From the NCBI GenBank assembly GCA_007121485.1, contig SKKM01000154.1, forward strand, positions 1 to 7,243: a stretch of 7,243 nt of DNA. The letters run 5' to 3'. The translations under genes and the position numbers were made by a program. Positions within the stretch are counted from its first letter, which is position 1; every line of letters starts with the position of its first letter. A model generated the notes under the pieces. That model had not been told where the DNA came from and ran no database searches. It saw only the letters and a program-made list of their open reading frames with translations. Positions 1 to 4,604 of this stretch are shown here, piece by piece. The DNA comes from Wenzhouxiangella sp. (GTDB lineage Bacteria; Pseudomonadota; Gammaproteobacteria; Xanthomonadales; Wenzhouxiangellaceae).

Positions 1-137
1 CGGCGCTGGAACAGGCGCCGCAGGCGGCGGACCGGATCGAGCGGTGGCATCGCCGGCGCCAAGCCGACCTCGCGGACGGCCGCCTGGGCCTGCGCGTCGG
101 CCACCTCGACGTGCTGGGACTGCCGCCGCAGTCGTGA
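1..137 (+). CDS. C-terminal fragment of an unidentified protein (5' end outside window)
   Basis: Frame 3 is open from the window edge to a TGA at 135-137 and encodes 44 residues ending in VLGLPPQS. The fragment is rich in Arg and charged residues (RIERWHRRRQ), followed by a short hydrophobic beta-like stretch (LRVGHLDVLGL), so it looks like the end of a soluble enzyme. It is too short to identify. A class I SAM-dependent methyltransferase or a glycosyltransferase would fit as a guess only. The strongest evidence that this frame is real is its stop: TGA overlaps the GTG start of the next gene as GTGA, the usual arrangement of translationally coupled genes. It is therefore probably in one operon with the membrane protein that follows. 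Confidence 0.6.
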   Translation, partial: ALEQAPQAADRIERWHRRRQADLADGRLGLRVGHLDVLGLPPQS

Positions 138-1048
138 TCCGCATCGTGCTTCGGTGGGCGCTCAGCCTGGGCGTACTGGCGGCACTGCTGCTGTGGCTGG
201 AGCCACGCAAGATTGCCGCGCAACTCGCCGAACTCGACTTCGTCTGGCTGCTGCCGGCGCTGCTGGCCGCGACCGTGCCGACCCTGCTGTCGGCCTGGCG
301 CTGGCGCTTTACCGCGGCCCGGCTGGGCCTGAGACTGCCGGCGCGGACTGCACTGGGCGACTACTACCTGGCCGGATTCGTCAACCAGGTGCTGCCCGGC
401 GGGGTGGTCGGTGATGCCTGGCGCGCGCAGCGCCATGCCAGCTCCAGCGGCCGCACCGGACCGGCTTGGCGCGCGGTCATCCTCGAGCGCGCCTCGGGTC
501 AGCTGGTGGTGGTGCTACTGGCCGTGCTGGCCTTGCTGCTGCACGAGCCCTGGCGCGAAGCAATCTTTTCAGGCCTTGTCGACCAGGCGGGCAGCGGTCG
601 GCGCGGCCTGGCCTGGGGCCTGCCGCTGGCCCTGGCCGTCCTGGCCTACGCCACCCGCCGGCGCTGGCAGCCGCTGCTGGCCGTGCTGGGCACCGACATC
701 CGCCGCGCCCTGCTGGCGCGCCGGGCCTGGCCGGTGCAGCTTTTCAGTTCGACGCTGATCGTGCTCTGCTACCTGCTGACCTTTGCCCTGGCCGGCCGCG
801 GCCTGGGGCTTGAGCTGAGCGTGCCGCATCTCATGCTGCTGGCCCTGCCGGTGCTGCTGGCCATGCTGATCCCGCTGTCGGTGGCCGGCTGGGGTTTCCG
901 CGAGGGCGCGGCGGCCGGGGTCTGGCTGTTCAGCGCCTTGCCGCCCGAGCAGGGCGTGGCGGCCTCGATCACCTACGGCCTGATCGTGCTGCTGGCCAGC
1001 CTGCCGGGCGCTTGGGTGCTGGTACTGAGGCCCTCAGCGCGCGCTTGA
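134..1048 (+). CDS. Lysylphosphatidylglycerol synthase TM-domain (UPF0104/AglD-like) membrane protein
   Basis: An integral inner-membrane protein of about 304 residues with roughly seven hydrophobic segments (about residues 4-22, 37-54, 123-138, 160-174, 203-220, 230-250 and 278-298). Family hallmarks are NQVLPGGVVGDAWRA (84-98), ILERASG (116-122) and PLSVAGWGFREGAA (247-260). These match the conserved N-x-x-LPGG-x-x-GD-x-x-R and G-x-G-x-RE patterns of the membrane half of MprF and related flippase-like proteins. There is no soluble aminoacyl-transfer domain, so it is not a complete MprF. Relatives are thought to move or assist polyprenyl- or lipid-linked substrates, but the exact role is unknown. 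The frame is open further upstream, with an ATG at 44, but that extension is Arg/Pro-rich and lies over the preceding gene. I prefer the GTG at 134, which overlaps the upstream TGA. The 3' end overlaps the convergent reductase gene by 15 bp. Confidence 0.85.
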   Translation: MIRIVLRWALSLGVLAALLLWLEPRKIAAQLAELDFVWLLPALLAATVPTLLSAWRWRFTAARLGLRLPARTALGDYYLAGFVNQVLPGGVVGDAWRAQRHASSSGRTGPAWRAVILERASGQLVVVLLAVLALLLHEPWREAIFSGLVDQAGSGRRGLAWGLPLALAVLAYATRRRWQPLLAVLGTDIRRALLARRAWPVQLFSSTLIVLCYLLTFALAGRGLGLELSVPHLMLLALPVLLAMLIPLSVAGWGFREGAAAGVWLFSALPPEQGVAASITYGLIVLLASLPGAWVLVLRPSARA

Positions 1049-1054
1049 GGCCCT
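1026..1054. terminator. Possible hairpin at the convergent stop codons
   Basis: The stop codons of the two convergent genes (TGA at 1046-1048 on plus; the complement of TCA at 1034-1036 on minus) lie in an inverted repeat. Bases 1029-1037 can pair with 1045-1053, with one C-C mismatch, one G-T pair and a 7-base CG loop, and the two stop codons pair with each other. TGAGGCCCT also occurs as a direct repeat at 1026-1034 and 1046-1054, so alternative pairings exist (TGAGG-C-CCTCA at 1026-1036). No T-tract follows on either strand, so it is at best an imperfect bidirectional terminator. Confidence 0.25.
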
Positions 1055-1837
1055 GGCAGCGCGACCACCCAGGGCCAGCTCGACCAGCAGCTCATCGCCC
1101 AGGGGAAAGCTGCGCATGGGCGGGCGCCGGGCCTCGGCCAGGCGCTCGATCGGCTCAAGACGGATGCCCGGCCGACCGGAGCCGATGATCAGGGGCGCGA
1201 TCAGCAGGTGCAGGTAGTCCAGCGCGTCGGCTGCGAGAAAGCGCGACACCGTGACCCCGCCGCCCTCGACCAGCACTCTTTTCAGGCCGCGTTCGGCCAG
1301 CAAGTCCAGCACCTGGTGCGGGCACGCGCCGTCCGGCCCGACCGCAATGCGCACCCGATCGACGCCGGATGGCGCCGGCGCCGGGTCCGCATCGGCGCCG
1401 ACCAGGTGCAGCACGGGCAGCGCAGCGGCAGGCCGCTCGAACAGCGGCCCGCGCGGCTGCACCCGGCCACGCGGGTCGAGGATGACCGGCACCGGATCGG
1501 ATCCGCTGACGTGGCGCACGCTGAGCTGGGGCCGGTCTTCCGCAGCCGTGCCGGCGCCGATCAGGACCGCATCGACCAGCGCGCGCAAGCGATGCAGGTG
1601 GGCACGCGCCGGCGGGCCGTTGATGTACCAGGAATCGCCGCTTTCGGTTGCGATGCGCCCGTCCAGGCTCTGGCCCAGCTGGGCGATGGCCAGCCGGCCA
1701 CGGTGCAGGGCCAGCGGCATCAGGGCATCGACCATGAGTTGCTCGCCCGGCTCCAGGCCGTGCAGGTCGATGTCGGCCACGCGGCCATCGGCCCGGGCGG
1801 CCAGAATGCGCTCCCAGATCGACTGCTGTTCAGGCAT
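1034..1837 (-). CDS. Stand-alone RibD C-terminal (pyrimidine reductase) family protein
   Basis: A 267-residue protein with a RibD_C/dihydrofolate-reductase-like fold domain from about residue 48 to the end. Motifs are QSLDGRIA (56-63), DAVLIGAGTAAEDRPQLSVR (89-108), VEGGG (190-194) and APLIIGSGRPG (214-224). These are the substrate- and NADPH-binding signatures of enzymes that reduce the ribosyl side chain of 5-amino-6-ribosylamino-pyrimidine phosphates during riboflavin synthesis. The zinc deaminase domain of bifunctional RibD (HAE and PCxxxGRTPPC-type motifs) is absent. The first 48 residues are an acidic, Leu-rich lead-in of unknown role. This layout is like archaeal ArfC and fungal Rib7. 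The ATG at 1837 is preceded by AAAGGA (1844-1849) at 6-nt spacing, which supports the start. It is divergent from the GTP cyclohydrolase II gene, and joint control is likely. Substrate is inferred; a reductase for a related pteridine or pyrimidine is equally possible. Confidence 0.85.
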   Translation of the reverse strand: MPEQQSIWERILAARADGRVADIDLHGLEPGEQLMVDALMPLALHRGRLAIAQLGQSLDGRIATESGDSWYINGPPARAHLHRLRALVDAVLIGAGTAAEDRPQLSVRHVSGSDPVPVILDPRGRVQPRGPLFERPAAALPVLHLVGADADPAPAPSGVDRVRIAVGPDGACPHQVLDLLAERGLKRVLVEGGGVTVSRFLAADALDYLHLLIAPLIIGSGRPGIRLEPIERLAEARRPPMRSFPLGDELLVELALGGRAARASSAR

Positions 1838-1933
1838 CGAGGGTCCTTTCCGGTAACTTGGCCGTCGTCATTCACACGCTCCTGCAGGGTGTCACATTAG
1901 CGTAAGGCGGTCGTTTGGAACCGAGTATCAGGC
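1838..1933. promoter_or_regulatory. Divergent promoter region between reductase and GTP cyclohydrolase II genes
   Basis: These 96 bp are the only true intergenic gap in the window and are more AT-rich than the flanking coding DNA. They must hold the start signals for both divergent genes. No convincing sigma-70 promoter is visible: TTCACA (1871-1876) with CATTAG (1895-1900) at 18-bp spacing is a weak plus-strand candidate. A dyad-like stretch lies at 1874-1892: ACAC, GCT, the perfect 8-bp palindrome CCTGCAGG (1881-1888), then GTGT. TCACA also recurs at 1872-1876 and 1892-1896. Either could be an operator. The region is too short for an FMN riboswitch and shows none of its conserved core. Confidence 0.45.
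1844..1849 (-). promoter_or_regulatory. Ribosome binding site of the RibD-type reductase
   Basis: AAAGGA on the minus strand, 6 nt before the ATG at 1837. It supports that start codon. Confidence 0.6.
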
Positions 1934-3049
1934 ATGCAACAGATTGAACGAGCCATCTTTGACCTGCGTCGCGGCGTTGCCGTCATCATTGACGACGCCA
2001 CAGCCGGCCTGGGCGCCAGCGTGCTCGTGCAGCCTGTGGAAGGTCTGGCCAACGATGAGCTCACCGGCGCCGCCCGCGCCTCCCGCGCCGCGCTGGTCTT
2101 GAGCCAGCACAGGCTGGCCAGCCTGGGATTGAAACTGAAGGCGGAGGCGGCCAGCCTGCCGCTGCGCGTGGGCCACGACCGCCTGGCGACTGATGCCATC
2201 CTGCAGGCCGCCTGCGGCGATCGCCCGCTGGAGCGCTCGCACTTCGAATCGCCCCGACCGGCAACGCCTGCCGAACGGGCCGCTCTGGCCCTGATGCGCC
2301 GCGCCCTGCTCATTCCGGCCGCGCTGACCGTGAGCCTGGACGAACGCCAGCGGCGCGCTTTTGACGTGCAGGTGACCAAGGGCGAGGTGCTGGCTGTGCC
2401 GGCGCAAGCGGCCGAGCAGTGTTTCGACCTGGCCTCTGGCATGCTCAAGCGGGTCAGCGAAGCGCGGGTCCCGCTGGCCGACGTCGAGGATGCCCGATTC
2501 GTGCTGTTTCGCGAACCCGACGGCCTGCGCGAGCACGTGGCCGTCGTCATCGGCAAGCCGGAGCAATGGCCCGAGGATGTGCCGGTGCGCCTGCACTCGG
2601 CCTGCCTGACCGGCGACCTGTTCGGTAGCCTGAGATGCGACTGCGGCGAACAGCTGCGTTTCGGCGTGCGCAATATCGACGAAATGGGCGGCGGCGTCTT
2701 GCTGTACCTGGCCCAGGAAGGACGCGGCATCGGCCTCGCCAACAAGCTGCGCGCCTACACCCTGCAGGACCAGGGCCACGACACGGTCGAGGCCGACCAG
2801 ATCCTCGGCTTCGGCGAGGACGAGCGGCGCTACGGCGTGGCGGTCGACATGCTTTCATCGCTCGATGTCCGCCGCATCCGGCTGCTGACCAACAACCCGG
2901 CCAAGATCAATGCCCTGGTCGAAGGCGGCATCCAGGTGGCCGGGCGGGAAAAGCTCTATGGCCGGGTCACCGACCAGAACCGGCGCTACCTGGCGGCCAA
3001 GGCCGCTCGCTCGGGCCACTGGCTGGAAGAGGCGCTGATCAGCAAGTAG
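1934..3049 (+). CDS. ribA: GTP cyclohydrolase II with divergent DHBP-synthase-like N-terminal domain
   Basis: A 371-residue protein. The C-terminal half (about 185-365) is a canonical GTP cyclohydrolase II, which opens GTP to a 2,5-diamino-6-ribosylamino-pyrimidinone phosphate, formate and pyrophosphate. Zinc cysteines are C224, C235 and C237 in the HSACLTGD and SLRCDCG motifs (221-238). QEGRGIGL (261-268) is the phosphate-binding loop. Y275, D296 and R298 (in DER) match the catalytic residues of E. coli RibA, and RLLTNNP (316-322) is intact. The first 180 residues are placed like the DHBP synthase half of RibBA and start with a similar strand (FDLRRGVAVIIDD), but the acidic DDEDRENEGD active-site motif is missing, so that activity is unlikely. 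E. coli RibA is about 196 residues and bifunctional RibBA about 370-400. The ATG at 1934 lacks a strong Shine-Dalgarno (TTTGGAA lies some distance upstream), so the start is moderately sure. Related cyclohydrolases also serve toxoflavin synthesis and uracil catabolism, so a role outside riboflavin synthesis is possible. Confidence 0.93.
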   Translation: MQQIERAIFDLRRGVAVIIDDATAGLGASVLVQPVEGLANDELTGAARASRAALVLSQHRLASLGLKLKAEAASLPLRVGHDRLATDAILQAACGDRPLERSHFESPRPATPAERAALALMRRALLIPAALTVSLDERQRRAFDVQVTKGEVLAVPAQAAEQCFDLASGMLKRVSEARVPLADVEDARFVLFREPDGLREHVAVVIGKPEQWPEDVPVRLHSACLTGDLFGSLRCDCGEQLRFGVRNIDEMGGGVLLYLAQEGRGIGLANKLRAYTLQDQGHDTVEADQILGFGEDERRYGVAVDMLSSLDVRRIRLLTNNPAKINALVEGGIQVAGREKLYGRVTDQNRRYLAAKAARSGHWLEEALISK

Positions 3050-3836
3050 CCTGCGGCTCGAAGCCGTCCAGATCGACCGCGGCCGCCTCGCCGATCACCC
3101 GGGCGAGCCGGCCGGCATAGTGCTCGATCAGCAGCCCGCCCAACTCTGGCGTGGCGGCGGCCGCGTCCCCCACCACCCCCGCCGGATTGAGATCCTCGGC
3201 CATCCAGGCCCAGGCCGCTTCTCCTTCCGGACCCAGCACGGCCTCCGGGGGCAGACGCTCGGCCACCGAGGCGAAGCGCCGTAACTGCTCCGTCCGTACC
3301 CGCTCCGGATGAAGGTACAGCATCATCGCGGTTTCGGCCTGGCCGCCGTGCAGGCCATGGCGGAGCTCTTCGGCCCCGAGCAGATGCTCAGGCTGATTGA
3401 ACAGCATGTAGTTGGCCTTGACCACCAGCATGCCGTAGCGTCGCCGCAGGCCCAGCGCCGCCGGGCCCAGCCAGCCGATATTGCCACCGTGCGCGTTGAG
3501 AATGACCAGGCGCCGCAGCCCGGCCCGGTGCAGCCCCTCGCCAATGGCCTGAATCTGCCCGCTCATCTGCTCAGGCGTCAGCGCCAGCGTGCCGGCGAAG
3601 CCCGAGTGCTCCTCGCTGGCGCCCAGCGCCAGCGCCGGCAGCAAGAACACCTGCAGCCGCGGATCCAGGCGCTCGCAGGCCGCGGCCTGCAGGCCGCAGG
3701 CGATATCCAGGTCGGTCGATAGCGGCAGGTGCGGACCATGCTGCTCGATGGCGCCCAGGGCCAGCACGGCGACGCCGTCGGGGCCGGCCAGCTCGGCCAG
3801 TTCCGGGGCGCTCAGATGTTGCCAGTGATGAATCAT
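3039..3836 (-). CDS. Creatininase-family amidohydrolase (ArfB/MftE-like)
   Basis: A 265-residue protein, the usual family length (about 230-270), probably a cytoplasmic metal-dependent amidohydrolase. Motifs are GAIEQHGPHLPLSTD (28-42), GASEEHSGF (72-80), NAHGGN (114-119) and HGGQAETAMML (163-173). Likely metal ligands are E31, H33, D42, H116 and E168. The family includes creatininase, the FAPy-nucleotide deformylase ArfB of archaeal riboflavin/F420 synthesis, and the mycofactocin peptidase MftE; sequence alone does not decide among them. The acidic residue that provides the second metal site just after the histidine of NAHGG in true creatininase appears to be Gly here, which argues against creatinine as substrate. 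The start at 3836 has an excellent ribosome site. It is the last gene of the minus-strand operon, 15 bp after the FkbM gene. Its stop overlaps the end of the convergent GTP cyclohydrolase II gene by 11 bp. That neighbour suggests a pyrimidine-intermediate amide as substrate (inference). Confidence 0.85.
   Translation of the reverse strand: MIHHWQHLSAPELAELAGPDGVAVLALGAIEQHGPHLPLSTDLDIACGLQAAACERLDPRLQVFLLPALALGASEEHSGFAGTLALTPEQMSGQIQAIGEGLHRAGLRRLVILNAHGGNIGWLGPAALGLRRRYGMLVVKANYMLFNQPEHLLGAEELRHGLHGGQAETAMMLYLHPERVRTEQLRRFASVAERLPPEAVLGPEGEAAWAWMAEDLNPAGVVGDAAAATPELGGLLIEHYAGRLARVIGEAAAVDLDGFEPQATC
3054..3066. other. Small hairpin just past the GTP cyclohydrolase II stop
   Basis: CGGCT-CGA-AGCCG forms a perfect 5-bp stem with a 3-base loop, starting 5 nt after the TAG at 3047-3049. 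No T-tract follows. It lies inside the 3' coding end of the convergent creatininase gene, so codon constraint may explain it. It is a weak candidate for a terminator or RNA 3'-end stabiliser. Confidence 0.2.
3675..3697. repeat. Two interlocked 16-bp perfect palindromes inside the creatininase gene
   Basis: GCAGGCCGCGGCCTGC (3675-3690) and GCGGCCTGCAGGCCGC (3682-3697) are each perfect palindromes and share 9 bases. They encode the Ala/Cys/Gly/Leu/Gln stretch around residues 47-53. In GC-rich coding DNA an Ala-rich stretch can give this by chance, so no function is claimed. Confidence 0.4.
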
Positions 3837-3841
3837 TGCCG

Positions 3842-3849
3842 ACCTCCTC
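3842..3849 (-). promoter_or_regulatory. Strong ribosome binding site of the creatininase-family gene
   Basis: GAGGAGGT on the minus strand, 5 nt before the ATG at 3836, is close to a full anti-SD match and fixes the start. It lies in the 15-bp gap after the FkbM stop, so the gene can be translated efficiently on its own within the operon. Confidence 0.8.
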
Positions 3850-3851
3850 GA

Positions 3852-4604
3852 TCACGGGCTCAGACGACGCGCATACAGATCGCCGGACGACAGGCCTTCC
3901 GCACCAGACGCGAACCAATTCCGGATGGTCTTTGCATCGACCCAGGCGTCAAGATGAAAACGACGCTGCTCGCCGGCCACCAGCTGGTACTCGTAGGCGC
4001 TCAAGTCCTCCAACCGATCCACGCAGGCCAGCGCCTGGTCCAGCGCGCCGTGCACGAATTCTACTGAAAGCGCGGCCAGCGGACGAGTCAAACCGCGCAG
4101 CACCTCGGGCTCGAAGCCCTCCACGTCGATCTTGCAGAAAGTCGGTTCACCATAGCGTTCGATCAGGGCATCCAGTGTCGTCACTTCGACCGGCAGCGAC
4201 TCATCCCAGTCGACCTCGGCGAATCCGGCCTGGCGTCGGCTGACCTGCTCGCGCCAGTCGGCCGACAGGCTGGCCACGGTCGGATTGGCGCGACTGCTCG
4301 CCAGGTCCAGGCGGCCGGGCTCGGCCCCCACCGCCAGCGGCAGGCAGGTGACCCGACCGCTGCGCCGGGTCAGGCGCTCGAGCCAGGCAAACAGCCGCGG
4401 CTGCGGCTCCAGCGCGACCACCTCGGCACCGAGTGCGGCAAAGGCGCTGCTGCGGTCACCCAGGTGGGCGCCGATGTCGAACACCCGGTCACCCGGCCGC
4501 ACGAAGGCACGGTAGAAGCGCTTGAGCCCGGCCTGGCGCCCGGGCCGACGGTAGATCAGCAGCGAGCGCAGCAGGCCGAGGCCGGAACGCAGGCGCTCAA
4601 GCAC
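3852..4604 (-). CDS. FkbM-family SAM-dependent methyltransferase
   Basis: About 250 residues from the preferred start. The SAM-binding motif I VFDIGAHLGDRS (41-52) is followed by the acidic motif VVALEPQP (62-69) and the FkbM hallmark FCKIDVEGFEPEVLRGL (156-172), so this is a Methyltransf_21 enzyme, typically an O-methyltransferase of sugars or polyketides. It has no signal peptide or clear membrane segment and should act in the cytoplasm. Two GTG starts are possible. The one at 4643 overlaps opgH by 47 bp and has no Shine-Dalgarno. The one at 4604 overlaps the opgH stop as GTGCTTGA (8 bp) and has GAGGG upstream, so I choose it. It is translationally coupled to opgH and followed by the creatininase gene after 15 bp. 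Linkage to opgGH suggests methylation of a glucan or its lipid/sugar precursor; this is inference, as methylated OPGs are not a standard decoration that I know of. Confidence 0.88.
   Translation of the reverse strand: MLERLRSGLGLLRSLLIYRRPGRQAGLKRFYRAFVRPGDRVFDIGAHLGDRSSAFAALGAEVVALEPQPRLFAWLERLTRRSGRVTCLPLAVGAEPGRLDLASSRANPTVASLSADWREQVSRRQAGFAEVDWDESLPVEVTTLDALIERYGEPTFCKIDVEGFEPEVLRGLTRPLAALSVEFVHGALDQALACVDRLEDLSAYEYQLVAGEQRRFHLDAWVDAKTIRNWFASGAEGLSSGDLYARRLSP

Noticed and set aside
44..133. N-terminal extension of the membrane protein from an ATG at 44
   Set aside because: The 30 extra residues are Arg/Pro-rich and lie over the coding end of the upstream gene. The GTGA overlap at 134-137 gives a better start.
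134..1048. Full-length MprF (lysyl-phosphatidylglycerol synthase)
   Set aside because: Only the membrane half is present; the soluble lysyl-transfer domain is missing and the next gene is convergent and unrelated.
1208..1900. A 230-codon plus-strand frame opposite the RibD-type reductase
   Set aside because: Its Arg/Gln/His-rich composition shows no family motif, whereas the minus strand shows the full reductase signature.
1838..1933. FMN riboswitch upstream of the GTP cyclohydrolase II
   Set aside because: The gap is only 96 bp and shows none of the conserved RFN-element blocks.
1897..2779. Two minus-strand frames of about 280 codons opposite the GTP cyclohydrolase II
   Set aside because: Antisense to a gene with intact catalytic residues; composition is typical of shadow frames (Ser/Arg-rich or Gln/Ala-rich).
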